64,000 nt of DNA, taken from positions 124,001 to 188,000 of the forward strand of contig NZ_FZNR01000011.1 of assembly GCF_900188005.1 (NCBI RefSeq), given 5' to 3'. Position 1 is the first letter of the stretch, and each line of letters opens with the position of its first letter. The notes beneath the pieces were generated by a model. That model saw only the letters and a program-made list of their open reading frames with translations, made no database searches and was not told where the DNA came from. The DNA comes from Actinoplanes regularis (lineage in GTDB: Bacteria; Actinomycetota; Actinomycetes; Mycobacteriales; Micromonosporaceae). Both the position numbers and the translations under genes were made by a program. Shown one piece after another: positions 24,884 through 33,599 of this stretch.

Positions 24884-26089
24884 TCAGCCGAGGAAGGCAT
24901 GGCCCTCGCCCCGGTACGTCGGGGCCGGCGCCGCTGTGCTGCCATCGATCAACTGCAACTCGTTGACGTGCTCGCACAGCTCGCCGGCCTTGGCGTGACG
25001 GAACCACACCCGGTCGCCCGGGCGCAGCTGCTCGGCGGCCGCGCCCAGCAGCGGGGTCTGCACCTCGCCCGGGCCCTCGTCGCCCTTGAACGACAGTCCC
25101 TCGGGCAGGTACGGCGTGGGCAGCCGGGACGCCTCGGCCGGGCCGGAAGCGGTCCAGCCGCCGCCGAGCACGGTCGCGATCCTCGGCGCCGGGCGGCGGA
25201 CCACGGAGAGCGCGAAGAACGCGGCCGGGGTGGGCCGCCAGTCGCGGTACGCGTCGAACAGGGCCGGACCGTACAGGCCGGACCCGGCGGTGACCTCGGT
25301 GATCGCCGGATCGGCGCTGGTCGTGGCGACGCTTCCGGTTCCGCCGCCGTTGACGTACTCGAGGTCGGCGTGTTCCCGGACCGCCCGGACCGCCGCGGCC
25401 CGCCGGGTGAGCAACTCCGGGAGGGCGCGGCGCTGCATCAGCCGGATGGCGCGGGCACGCAGTGCCTGGCCCGGCGGGTCGTCGCCGACGCCGGCGATGT
25501 GCGCCTCGTAGGACATCATCCCGACCAGTCGGAATCCCGGACGAGTGGCGATCTTGCGGGCCAGCGCGCCGGCCTGGGTGGCCGAGTGCACCGGGGAGCG
25601 GCGGACGCCGACGTGCAGCGAGCCGCCCGGCTTCCAGGAGGCGTCGAGGTCGATGCAGAGCCGGATCACCGCGCGGTCCTCCGGTGCCGCGACCTGGTCG
25701 ACCAGGTCGAGCTGGGACGGGTGGTCCACCATGATCGAGATGGCGGCGGCCAGTTTCTCGTCCCCGGCGAGCCGGCGCAGCGCGGTCCGGTCCGCGGTCG
25801 GGTACGCCACCAGTACGTCGTCGGTCACGCCGGAGCGGACCAGCCAGATCGCCTCGGGAAGGGTGTACGCCATCACGCCGTGCCACCCCGGCCGGGCCAG
25901 CACCCGTTCCAGCAGGGCTCTGCACCGCACCGACTTGCTCGCCACCCGGATCGGTTTGCCCGCCGCGCGGGCGGTCAGCCGGTCCGCGTTGTCGTCGAAC
26001 GCGGCCAGGTCGACCACCGCGATCGGGGTCTCCAGGTGGCTGGTGGCCTTGTCCAGTCGCTGGTGGAGGGCACTGCGGTCGGTGAGCAC
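24884..26089 (-). CDS. Fold-type III PLP enzyme (amino acid deaminase/aldolase, alanine racemase-like)
   Basis: A 401-residue protein of the D-threonine aldolase/alanine racemase N-terminal family. ETPIAVVDLAAFDDNADRL opens the barrel, IRVASKSVRC holds the PLP lysine, and NGGGTGS binds the phosphate. A C-terminal D-threonine-aldolase-like domain contains LRPGDRVWFRHAKAGELCEHV, with metal-binding His and Cys. Its substrate is not known. TAGCGT lies 6 nt before GTG 26089, so the mRNA is probably leaderless. It converges on the TetR gene, 13 nt apart. Confidence 0.87.
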   Translation of the reverse strand: MLTDRSALHQRLDKATSHLETPIAVVDLAAFDDNADRLTARAAGKPIRVASKSVRCRALLERVLARPGWHGVMAYTLPEAIWLVRSGVTDDVLVAYPTADRTALRRLAGDEKLAAAISIMVDHPSQLDLVDQVAAPEDRAVIRLCIDLDASWKPGGSLHVGVRRSPVHSATQAGALARKIATRPGFRLVGMMSYEAHIAGVGDDPPGQALRARAIRLMQRRALPELLTRRAAAVRAVREHADLEYVNGGGTGSVATTSADPAITEVTAGSGLYGPALFDAYRDWRPTPAAFFALSVVRRPAPRIATVLGGGWTASGPAEASRLPTPYLPEGLSFKGDEGPGEVQTPLLGAAAEQLRPGDRVWFRHAKAGELCEHVNELQLIDGSTAAPAPTYRGEGHAFLG

Positions 26090-26095
26090 ACCGGC

Positions 26096-26101
26096 ACGCT
26101 A
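26096..26101 (-). promoter_or_regulatory. -10 element, leaderless start of the PLP enzyme gene
   Basis: On the minus strand TAGCGT is followed by GCCGGT and GTG 26089. Confidence 0.5.
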
Positions 26102-26220
26102 TCCCGAAGCGAGGCAACGCGAAAGACATTCATTTCTGCTCCACTCGCAGGTGCGAACCCCCGATGACCTGGGGCGGCCGGTTACAGTGCTCCGAGCAGT
26201 GACCACGGGGAGGTAGGGCC

Positions 26221-28389
26221 ATCAACACGGAAAGCCGCCAGGAGACCGCACCGGTCGACCTATCGGGTGCGGCCGCGCTCCGCTCCGTCCTCCGGATCCG
26301 CCCGTTCCGCCGGCTCTGGCTGGTGCTCGGCGCCGCCTCGTTCGGCGACTGGATCGGCCTGCTGGCCACCGGCCTCTTCGCGTCCGCGCAGTTCAGCAAC
26401 TCGGCGGCGCAGGGCGCGGCGTTCGGCGGCACGATCGCGGTGCGGCTGCTGCCGGCGCTGCTGCTCGGTCCGATCGCGGGTGTCTTCGCCGACCGGTTCG
26501 ACCGGCGCTACACGATGGTGATCGTCGACCTGCTCCGGTTCCTGTTCTACGGCTCGATCCCGCTGGTCCCGCTCTTCGGCGGGTCGCCCGCGCTCACCGT
26601 GACCTGGGCGACCATCGCCACCTTCATCGGCGAGACGATCACGCTGATCTGGATCCCGGCCAAGGAGGCCGCGGTCCCCAACCTCATCTCGAAGTCCCAG
26701 ATCGAGGTCTCGAACCAGCTCACGCTCGTCACGACGTACGGGATCACGCCGATCCTCGCCGCCCTCGGCCTCTCCGCGCTCACCGCCGGCGTGCAGCATT
26801 CCGGCGTCTCGCTGCCGGACTGGGCGCAGCCGGTGCAGCTGGCGCTCTACATGAACGCGCTGTCCCGGCTGGCCACCGCGCTGGTGGTGTTCTTCGGCAT
26901 CCGCGAGATCGGCGGTAAGAGCGCGGAGCGGCGAGCGGCCGCCGAGCAGAGCATGTCCCGCCAGTTCCTGGACGGATGGCAGTACATCGGGCGTACCCCG
27001 CTGGTCCGGGGCCTGGTGCTGGGGATCTTCGGCGCTTTCGCGGCCGGCGGCGTGGTGATCGGCGCGGCCCGGACGTACGCCACCTCGCTGGGCGCCGGCG
27101 AAGCCGCCTTCTACCTGCTCTTCGGCACCATCTTCCTGGGCCTGGCGGTCGGCATCGGGCTCGGCCCGATGATCGTCAAGGACCTCTCCCGGCGTCGCTG
27201 GTTCGGCATGAACATCGTGCTGGCCAGCGGCTCGGTGATGTTCCTCGGCCTGGCCTTCCACCTCTCCATGGCCCTGGTCGGCGCGCTGCTGGTCGGTGCG
27301 GGCGCCGGCATGGCGTTCCTGGCCGGCACCACCCTGCTCTACGGCGAGGTCGACGACGCGGTCCGCGGCCGGGTCTTCGCCGTGGTGCAGATCGGCGTCC
27401 GGATGGTGCTGCTGCTCGCGATCACTCTCGCCGGCCTGCTGGTCGGCCTGGGCAGCTCGCGGCGGGTCGACCTGGGCGCGATCAGCGTCGACATCTCGTC
27501 CACTCGGGTGCTGCTGCTGGTGGCCGGCGCGATCGGGATCTGGGTCGGCATCGGCTCCTTCCGGCAGATGGACGACAAGAAGGGCGTGCCGATCCTGGCC
27601 GACCTGATCGGCTCGGTGCGCGGGCGTCCGCTCGCCCCGCCGGAGGAGTTCGTCCGGACCGGGCTGTTCGTGGTCTTCGAGGGCGGCGAGGGGGCCGGCA
27701 AGTCGACCCAGGTGAACCTGCTGGCCGACGCGCTGCGGGCGGATCACCTGGACGTGGTGGTCACCCGGGAGCCGGGCGCCACCGAGCTCGGTGCCCGGAT
27801 CCGCGGTCTGGTGCTGGACGCCTCCTCCCACGAGCCTTCACCGCGGGCCGAGGCCCTGCTGTACGCGGCGGACCGGGCCCACCACGTCGCTACGCGGGTC
27901 CGCCCGGCGCTGGAGCGGGGCGCGGTGGTGATCAGCGACCGGTACGTGGACTCGTCGCTGGCGTACCAGGGCGCCGGGCGCACCCTGCCGGTCCAGGAGA
28001 TCGCCTGGCTCTCGTCGTGGGCGACCGGCGGGCTCAAGCCCGACCTGGTGGTCCTGCTGGACGTGGACCCCGGAGTGGGGCTGGGCCGGGTCAGCGCCCG
28101 CGGCGTGGGCACCGACCGGCTGGAGAGCGAGTCCAAGGCCTTCCACGAGCGGGTTCGGTACGCGTTCCTCGACCTGGCCGCCGCCGACCCCAAGCGCTAT
28201 CTGGTGCTGGACGCGGCGCGGCCCGCCGAGGAGCTCGCCGGCGAGGTGGCGGCGCGACTGTCCGGGATGCTCGCCGGGACCCCCGCGCAGTCGGCGCCGA
28301 CCTCCGCGTTCTCCAAGTCAGCCTCGGGGGAGTCACCGCTTGAGGAGATGGCCGAGGTCCTCGACCTCGACGAATCGCCTAAGTCCTGA
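26221..28389 (+). CDS. tmk: MFS transporter-thymidylate kinase fusion, apparent ATC start
   Basis: A 722-residue fusion. Residues about 1-460 form an MFS-like membrane domain with some 12 helices (RPFRRLWLVLGAASFGDWIG, then RFDRRYTMVIVDLLRF). Residues about 480-690 are dTMP kinase: P-loop FEGGEGAGKSTQ, TREPGATELG and DRYVDSSLAYQGAGR. The kinase makes dTDP for DNA synthesis; such fusions are known in actinobacteria. No ATG, GTG, TTG or CTG exists between the in-frame stop at 26200-26202 and codon 26320, which lies inside the first membrane helix. GGGGAGG at 26207-26213 is 7 nt before ATC 26221, so ATC is the best start (product INTESRQE). Confidence 0.88.
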   Translation: MNTESRQETAPVDLSGAAALRSVLRIRPFRRLWLVLGAASFGDWIGLLATGLFASAQFSNSAAQGAAFGGTIAVRLLPALLLGPIAGVFADRFDRRYTMVIVDLLRFLFYGSIPLVPLFGGSPALTVTWATIATFIGETITLIWIPAKEAAVPNLISKSQIEVSNQLTLVTTYGITPILAALGLSALTAGVQHSGVSLPDWAQPVQLALYMNALSRLATALVVFFGIREIGGKSAERRAAAEQSMSRQFLDGWQYIGRTPLVRGLVLGIFGAFAAGGVVIGAARTYATSLGAGEAAFYLLFGTIFLGLAVGIGLGPMIVKDLSRRRWFGMNIVLASGSVMFLGLAFHLSMALVGALLVGAGAGMAFLAGTTLLYGEVDDAVRGRVFAVVQIGVRMVLLLAITLAGLLVGLGSSRRVDLGAISVDISSTRVLLLVAGAIGIWVGIGSFRQMDDKKGVPILADLIGSVRGRPLAPPEEFVRTGLFVVFEGGEGAGKSTQVNLLADALRADHLDVVVTREPGATELGARIRGLVLDASSHEPSPRAEALLYAADRAHHVATRVRPALERGAVVISDRYVDSSLAYQGAGRTLPVQEIAWLSSWATGGLKPDLVVLLDVDPGVGLGRVSARGVGTDRLESESKAFHERVRYAFLDLAAADPKRYLVLDAARPAEELAGEVAARLSGMLAGTPAQSAPTSAFSKSASGESPLEEMAEVLDLDESPKS

Positions 28390-29599
28390 AAAGTCGTAAC
28401 GGCACGGCGGCGGCCATCACTGCCATCCCGGCATCGTTCGGGTGCAGGTGGTCGCCGCTGTCGTAGGCCGGGTTCAGCCGCAGCGGATCGCTCGGATCCT
28501 GTACTGCCGCGTCGAAATCGATCACGCCGTCGTACTCACCGGACGTGCGGATCCAGCGGTTCAGCGCGGACCGCTTGCGCTCGTTCTCCGGGCTGTAGAA
28601 GCCCAGGGTGTCGTCCTTGAACGGCAGCACAGTCGCGCCGTACGCCCGCAACCCGGCCTGGTGTGCCCGTGCGATCAACTGCCGGTGGCCCCAGATCAGA
28701 TCGTCCGCCGAGACCACCTCGTCCGGCGGCGCTGCGGTCCCCGGATGTCCGAGATCATTCACGCCCAGCAGGACCACCAGGAATTCCGCGCCGGGCTGGG
28801 CGAGCACGTCCCGGTCGAAGCGGCGCAGGGCGCTCTGCCCGAAGTACGCCGCGTACGCCACCGCCGGGTTGCCGGCCGGCGGGTTCGGGTCGTGCAGCAG
28901 CCGGTTGCCGGAGACACCGACGTTCGCCACCCCGCGGCGGTGTCGTAGCCGGGCCGCGAGCAGGTCGGGCCAGCGGTGGTTGGCGTTCGCCACGGTGTTC
29001 GCGCCGTTCGTGATCGAATCGCCGAGCGTGACGATCGCCCCGCCGGACGAGCGCACGCTCACCCCGGACAGGAACAGGTACTGCTGGATCGTGCTGCTCG
29101 GGGTCACGTGCCGGGCCCCGGTCACGTTCCCGGCGGCGATCACGTTGTCCTGGAAGGCGAACGCGGCCAGTGTGCCGACCGGCGTCCGCTCCGGCAGGTA
29201 GACGCTGATCACCAGGTCGGTGCCGCCCTCGACACGCAGGCCGACCGGGTCGCTGACGATCGGCGCGCCGGCCGGGACGGTCACCGCGGCACGCCCGCCG
29301 AAGGTGACCCGCCGGTCGGACTCACCCTGCCGCGCGTGCACCTCGCCGATCCGCAGCGGGGTGTCGCCGAACTCGTTGGTGAGCCGGATCCGCAGATGGT
29401 CACCGCCGACGCTGAGGTGGACGGTCTGGCGCACGGTCTGATCGGCGAGGACCAGGGGAGCGGTGGGCGGAATGGTGGTGGGGACCGCCGCCCAGGTGGC
29501 GGTCTCGCGGACCGGAGCCGCGGAGGCGGGGCTCTCGTAGAGCGCACCGGCCGTTACGGCGCCGGCGGAGAGGGCCAGGACCTGGCGTCTTGTGGACAT
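28379..29599 (-). CDS. Secreted SGNH/GDSL hydrolase, possible acetylxylan esterase
   Basis: A 406-residue exported hydrolase. The N-terminus STRRQVLALSAGAV fits a Tat signal. A beta-rich N-terminal domain (to about residue 180) precedes the SGNH domain: block I VTLGDSITNG with the catalytic Ser, VVLLGVND (block III Asn), and DHLHPND with the catalytic Asp/His. Shared operators with the adjacent xylanase suggest it removes acetyl groups from xylan, which is inference. ATG 29599 is chosen; its GGAG site lies inside the operator at 29607-29621. Its 3' end overlaps tmk by 11 bp in convergent orientation. Confidence 0.87.
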   Translation of the reverse strand: MSTRRQVLALSAGAVTAGALYESPASAAPVRETATWAAVPTTIPPTAPLVLADQTVRQTVHLSVGGDHLRIRLTNEFGDTPLRIGEVHARQGESDRRVTFGGRAAVTVPAGAPIVSDPVGLRVEGGTDLVISVYLPERTPVGTLAAFAFQDNVIAAGNVTGARHVTPSSTIQQYLFLSGVSVRSSGGAIVTLGDSITNGANTVANANHRWPDLLAARLRHRRGVANVGVSGNRLLHDPNPPAGNPAVAYAAYFGQSALRRFDRDVLAQPGAEFLVVLLGVNDLGHPGTAAPPDEVVSADDLIWGHRQLIARAHQAGLRAYGATVLPFKDDTLGFYSPENERKRSALNRWIRTSGEYDGVIDFDAAVQDPSDPLRLNPAYDSGDHLHPNDAGMAVMAAAVPLRLFRT

Positions 29600-29606
29600 C
29601 ACACGC

Positions 29607-29621
29607 TCCGAAAGTTTCGGA
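29607..29621. promoter_or_regulatory. Xylanase-type operator on the esterase ribosome binding site
   Basis: TCCGAAAGTTTCGGA is a perfect 7+1+7 palindrome. It fits the CGAAA-N-TTTCG elements described upstream of Streptomyces xylanase genes. On the minus strand its right half supplies the GGAG of the SGNH gene. Confidence 0.75.
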
Positions 29622-29772
29622 AATCTGTGGGACAGATCTTCGTAACGTAGAGCCGCCCATCTATGGCGTCAAGGGCGGAATATCGGCTGCCGCGTCATCC
29701 GAACGCTCCGATGCCGATCGATGGACATGGTTGACCGGATTCAGTCACTGTGCATAACGTTTCGGCATGTCC

Positions 29773-29785
29773 CCGTAACTTTCGG
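29773..29785. promoter_or_regulatory. Xylanase-type operator on the GH10 ribosome binding site
   Basis: CCGTAACTTTCGG differs at one base from a perfect CCGAAA-N-TTTCGG dyad and runs into the GGAGG (29784-29788) of the xylanase. A further TTTCGG half-site is at 29760-29765. Confidence 0.7.
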
Positions 29786-29796
29786 AGGCACCACAG

Positions 29797-30843
29797 ATGA
29801 GATATGGACGCATCGCCGCGTTTCTCGCGGTCAGCCTTGCCGTGGCCGGCTCCACGCCGGCCGACGCCCACCCACGAGACGACGGGTCGCTGCGGGCCGC
29901 GGCGCGGGGCACCGGCGTACGGATCGGAACCGCCGTCGACATGTCGGCGCTCGCCGCCGACGCGCCGTACAAGCAGGCGGTGGCCCGCGAGTTCGACACG
30001 GTCACCCCGGAGAACGTGATGAAGTGGGAGGTCGTCGAACCGCAGCCCGGCGTCTACGACTGGACCGCCGCCGACCAACTCGTCGACTTCGCCCGGAAGA
30101 ACGGGCAACTGGTCCGCGGTCACACCCTGGTCTGGCACAGCCAGAACCCATCCTGGCTCACCGAGGCCGCGTACACCCCCGACCAGCTACGCACCCTCCT
30201 GCGGCGGCACATCTTCGCCGAGGTGGGCCACTTCAAGGGCCGGGTCTGGGCCTGGGACGTGGCGAACGAGGTCTTCAACGAGGACGGCACGCTGCGGGAC
30301 ACCATCTGGCTGCGGGCGCTCGGGCCCGGCTACATCGCCGACGCGTTCCGCTGGGCCCACCAGGCCGATCCAAAGGCGGTGCTCTTCCTGAACGACTACA
30401 ACAACGAGGGCGTGAACGCGAAGAGCGACGCGTACTTCGCCCTGGTCAAGCAGTTGCGGGCGGAGGGCGTGCCGGTGCAGGGCTACGGCATGCAGGGACA
30501 CCTCGGGGTCCAGTACGGCTTCCCGGGCACCGTGCTCGAGAACGTGCGCCGCTTCGACAAGCTCGGGGTGAAGACCGCGTTCACCGAGGTCGACGTGCGC
30601 ATGGTGCTGCCGCCGGACGCCGCGAAGGTGCAGGCTCAGGCCGAGGGCTTCGGGCTGCTCCTGCGGGCCTGCCTGCTGGCCGAGCACTGTGTGTCGTACA
30701 CGGTGTGGGGATTCACCGACAAGTATTCGTGGGTGCCCGGTTTCTTCGACGGGCAGGGATCGGCCACCCCGCTGGACGAGAACCTGCAACCGAAACCGGC
30801 CTATGACACGCTGCGGGAGACCTTCCAGCTGGCTGGGCGCTGA
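29797..30843 (+). CDS. Endo-1,4-beta-xylanase, GH10
   Basis: A 348-residue secreted glycoside hydrolase family 10 enzyme that cuts the xylan backbone. The signal peptide is about 24 residues (RYGRIAAFLAVSLAVAG...ADAH). The mature protein shows FDTVTPENVMKWEVVEP, RGHTLVWHSQ, the acid/base Glu in WDVANE (about E158) and the nucleophile in TEVDVR (about E264), then YTVWGFTDKYSW. No carbohydrate-binding module follows. ATG 29797 has GGAGG 8 nt upstream. It diverges from the SGNH esterase and shares operator-type palindromes with it; a hairpin separates it from convergent holB. Confidence 0.96.
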   Translation: MRYGRIAAFLAVSLAVAGSTPADAHPRDDGSLRAAARGTGVRIGTAVDMSALAADAPYKQAVAREFDTVTPENVMKWEVVEPQPGVYDWTAADQLVDFARKNGQLVRGHTLVWHSQNPSWLTEAAYTPDQLRTLLRRHIFAEVGHFKGRVWAWDVANEVFNEDGTLRDTIWLRALGPGYIADAFRWAHQADPKAVLFLNDYNNEGVNAKSDAYFALVKQLRAEGVPVQGYGMQGHLGVQYGFPGTVLENVRRFDKLGVKTAFTEVDVRMVLPPDAAKVQAQAEGFGLLLRACLLAEHCVSYTVWGFTDKYSWVPGFFDGQGSATPLDENLQPKPAYDTLRETFQLAGR

Positions 30844-30867
30844 GCCCCAGGGCCACACCCGAGGACC

Positions 30868-30900
30868 AGGCTGCGCCGGCACCGTCCGTCGGCGCAGCCT
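30868..30900. terminator. Bidirectional hairpin between xylanase and holB
   Basis: An 11-bp stem (30868-30878 with 30890-30900) with an 11-nt loop lies between the two convergent genes. Confidence 0.75.
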
Positions 30901-30907
30901 CTTGGGA

Positions 30908-32107
30908 TCAACCCCGCCAGAGGGTGAGCATCATCGCCTCGACCGCGATCTCCGGCTTGACGTTCTGGTTGATCGACTCGCGGCAGGCCAGCACCGCCTC
31001 CAGTCGCCGCAGCGTGCTCTCCGCCGTCCATTTCCGGGCCGCGGCCTCCGACTGCGGCGCGGCGTCCCCGTGTACCACCGACACCGGTGCCTGAAACGCG
31101 GTGACCAGCACATCCCGGTAGAACCCGGCGAGGTCGACCAGGGCTCGATCGAGCGCGTCCCGCTGCGCCCGGGTGGCGCGCGACTTCTGCCGCTTCTCCA
31201 GGTCCTTGATCTGCCCCGCGGCGCCACGCATCGCGCCCGCCGCCCCGCGGCCGGTGCCGCCCGCGCCGAGCGCCTGCTCCAGTGCCGAACGTTCCGCGGC
31301 GTCGGACTCCGCCACGTTGTCGGCGGCCTCCGCCTTGGCCGCCGTGACCAGCGTCGCGGCCACATCGAAACAGGCGCCCACGCCAGTCAGCCGCTTCGGC
31401 ACCGCCAGCACCGCCTCCCGCCGCGACCGTGCCTCCGGATCCGCGGCAAGCAACCGGGCCCGGGTGATGTCGCCCTGCGCCGCGGCGGCCGCCCAGGCGG
31501 CGGTCTCCGCGGCCAGCCCGTCCCGCTCGACCAGGGCCGTGGCCACCGCGTCGGCCGGCGGCTGCCGCAACGCCACCAGCCGGCACCGGGACCGGATCGT
31601 CACCGAGATGTCGTCGGGGTGGGTCGACGGCGTGCAGAGCAGGAAGACCGTCCGGGGCGGCGGCTCCTCGATCGCCTTGAGCAGCGCGTTGCCGGCCGCC
31701 TCGGTGAGCCGGTCGGCGTCCTCGATCACCACCACCTGCCAGCGCCCGCCGGACGGCGCGGTGGCCGCCCGCAGAACCAGCGCGCGCATCTCCCCGACCC
31801 CGATGGAGAGCCCCTCCGGAGCGACGAACCGCACGTCCGCGTGGGTCCTGCCGAGCACGGTGTGGCACCCGTGGCACTCCCCGCAGCCGGCTCCGCCCCG
31901 CTCACACTCCAGCGCCGCCGCGAACGCCCGAGCCGCCAGCGACCGACCGGCGCCGGGTGGCCCGGTGAAGATCCAGGCGTGGGTCATCGCCCCGCTGCCG
32001 ACCGGCTCACCGGCGACCACGCGCGCGGCGGCCTCGGCGGCGCGGCGCAGCGTCTCAACCGCGTCGTCCTGCCCGACCAGGTCCGAGAACACTCCATGCC
32101 GACTCAC
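30908..32107 (-). CDS. holB: DNA polymerase III delta-prime subunit
   Basis: A 399-residue clamp-loader subunit. The VFSDLVGQDDAVETL opening, the Walker A-like GPPGAGRS (Lys replaced by Arg, as expected of a delta-prime subunit without ATPase activity), the zinc module CERGGAGCGECHGC, VVIEDADRLTEAAGNALLK and SRCRLVALR are all visible. It holds the clamp-loader ring together for replication. GTG 32107 lies 6 nt after TACCAT, so it is probably leaderless. In related genomes it directly follows tmk; here the esterase and xylanase genes lie between. Confidence 0.93.
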   Translation of the reverse strand: MSRHGVFSDLVGQDDAVETLRRAAEAAARVVAGEPVGSGAMTHAWIFTGPPGAGRSLAARAFAAALECERGGAGCGECHGCHTVLGRTHADVRFVAPEGLSIGVGEMRALVLRAATAPSGGRWQVVVIEDADRLTEAAGNALLKAIEEPPPRTVFLLCTPSTHPDDISVTIRSRCRLVALRQPPADAVATALVERDGLAAETAAWAAAAAQGDITRARLLAADPEARSRREAVLAVPKRLTGVGACFDVAATLVTAAKAEAADNVAESDAAERSALEQALGAGGTGRGAAGAMRGAAGQIKDLEKRQKSRATRAQRDALDRALVDLAGFYRDVLVTAFQAPVSVVHGDAAPQSEAAARKWTAESTLRRLEAVLACRESINQNVKPEIAVEAMMLTLWRG

Positions 32108-32113
32108 CCGGCA

Positions 32114-32119
32114 ATGGTA
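32114..32119 (-). promoter_or_regulatory. -10 element, leaderless start of holB
   Basis: On the minus strand TACCAT is followed by TGCCGG and GTG 32107. Confidence 0.55.
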
Positions 32120-32222
32120 TTGCCCCACCTCCGGTACGCCTCCGGACCGGTTGCCCCGCTTTCTCGATTACTCTCCGTCTCTTGATATGCGCTGAGCGTT
32201 GCCTCCTGTTCGAGGGCGAAAG

Positions 32223-32231
32223 TTATCCACA
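32223..32231. promoter_or_regulatory. Perfect DnaA-box sequence
   Basis: TTATCCACA lies in the divergent gap between holB and the YbaB-like gene. It is a single box. Confidence 0.35.
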
Positions 32232-32315
32232 GAGGACACCAAGAGCATCGTGATGCCGGTAGATTCGGGTTTCGGAACGCGACGGCGACATGACGCGTGG
32301 TGAGGAGCCTGACGC

Positions 32316-32642
32316 ATGGCTCGGGAGATCGACGAGGCCTGGATCGATGAGGCGATCGATCGCTACCGGCGTGTCGAGGGTCTGCGCGCCGAGTTCGACA
32401 AGGCCGTGGCGGCGCATCAGGTCTCGGTGCACTCGCCCGACCAGTCGATCGAGGTCGTGGTCACCGCGGCGGGCGACATCGTGGATGTCCGCGTGCACGG
32501 TGGCCTGAGCCGACGCGACACCGCCGAGTTCTCCCGTGAGCTGAAGGCCGTCGTCACCAGCGCGACCGAGGCGGCCCGCTGGGCGCGGGAGAAACTGCAC
32601 GCCGAGGTGTTCGGTTCGTTCCGCTCCCTGGAGGCCTACTGA
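32316..32642 (+). CDS. YbaB/EbfC-family protein of a secretion-associated cluster
   Basis: A 108-residue protein with the YbaB fold: an N-terminal helix (DEAIDRYRRVEGLRAEFDKAV), a central beta strand pair (SIEVVVTAAGDIVDVRVHG) and a C-terminal helix (LKAVVTSATEAARWAREKL). Copies of this family placed before WXG100-like genes are common in actinobacteria and may be tied to type VII secretion rather than nucleoid binding. GAGGAG precedes ATG 32316. It heads a three-gene operon. Confidence 0.78.
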   Translation: MAREIDEAWIDEAIDRYRRVEGLRAEFDKAVAAHQVSVHSPDQSIEVVVTAAGDIVDVRVHGGLSRRDTAEFSRELKAVVTSATEAARWAREKLHAEVFGSFRSLEAY

Positions 32643-32686
32643 CATGAGCCGGCCCCCTTTGAAAGGCTCGCTGGAGGGCCACTGAC

Positions 32687-32983
32687 ATGGACCGACTCGC
32701 TGACCAGATCGACCAGGCCGCCGCCGCGCTGACCACCATGGACAACCGGGTGCCACGGCTGTTGCCGGCGGCCGGGGCGTTCGGCGCTGACGACGCGGGG
32801 CGGCCCGGCCGGCTCGGGCGGCGGTTGCACGAGAGCTGGGCCGCGGTGCTCCAGGCCCGCGCCGACGAGGCGGCCGGGCTGTCCGAGCGGCTCGCCGATC
32901 TGGCGCAGTCGGTGCGCAGTGGTTCCCGGGACTATGCCGAGACCGACGAGGTGGTCCGGCGCCGCTTCCTGCGGGGGCTCTGA
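32687..32983 (+). CDS. WXG100/ESX-like small helical protein
   Basis: A 98-residue helical protein without a signal peptide. LADQIDQAAAALTTMDNRV and SERLADLAQSVRSGSRDYAETD form two predicted helices, with HESWAAVLQARADEAAG between; the SWAAV segment stands near the WxG turn of ESX substrates. GGAGGG lies about 9 nt before ATG 32687. The stop overlaps the next start (TGATG). Assignment to type VII secretion targets rests on size, helices and context. Confidence 0.65.
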   Translation: MDRLADQIDQAAAALTTMDNRVPRLLPAAGAFGADDAGRPGRLGRRLHESWAAVLQARADEAAGLSERLADLAQSVRSGSRDYAETDEVVRRRFLRGL

Positions 32984-33591
32984 TGGATCGGCTCGATCGT
33001 CTGCTGACCGCCGCGGAACCGTTGCTGAGCCGCGTCGATCAGGTGCTCACCGCGGTCGGCGCGCCCGAGCGGCACGAGGTCTGGCCCGAGCTGCGCCGGG
33101 TGCGCCTGCTGCCGGGTGACGCGGCGCGCGCGGTCGCCGCACTGCATCCGGCCGCGATCGCCGAAACCGTGCCTGAGCTGCGCGCCCAGGCCCGCGCCTG
33201 CGTCGACACCGCTGACACGCTGCCGCCGGCTACGAGTTGGACCGGGGACGCCGCCGAGGCGTACGAGGCCGCTCGCCGCCGCGCCGCCGAGCAGCTCAAC
33301 GTCGGCCCGGACAGCCTGTCCCGGCGGATGAGCGCGACCGCCGACCTCGCGGACGCTCTCACCGACTGGATGACCCGCACCCGCGGTGAACTCGCCGGTG
33401 CCCTGGCCGGTGTGCTCACCTCGGCGGAGGCCCTGACGCTGGTGGCCGATGGCGGCTTTCCCGGGTCCGACGAGGTCCACGCCGCCGCCGATGTCGCCAC
33501 GCTGCTGCTCCGCACGATCGGTGACAGCTACGACCGCGCCGAAGACCTTCTCGACGACGCCCTCCCCCTGAAGTCACCCCAACCCGCCTGA
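32983..33591 (+). CDS. WXG-like helical protein, possible type VII secretion substrate
   Basis: A 202-residue all-helical protein. The segment TSWTGDAAEAYEAARRRAAEQL matches the (S/T)WxGxAAxAY turn of WXG100-family proteins, followed by two helices rich in Ala and Leu. No secretion genes (EccC, mycosin) are in the window, so partners must be elsewhere. The ATG overlaps the previous stop. Confidence 0.68.
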   Translation: MDRLDRLLTAAEPLLSRVDQVLTAVGAPERHEVWPELRRVRLLPGDAARAVAALHPAAIAETVPELRAQARACVDTADTLPPATSWTGDAAEAYEAARRRAAEQLNVGPDSLSRRMSATADLADALTDWMTRTRGELAGALAGVLTSAEALTLVADGGFPGSDEVHAAADVATLLLRTIGDSYDRAEDLLDDALPLKSPQPA

Positions 33592-33599
33592 CGCCGTCA

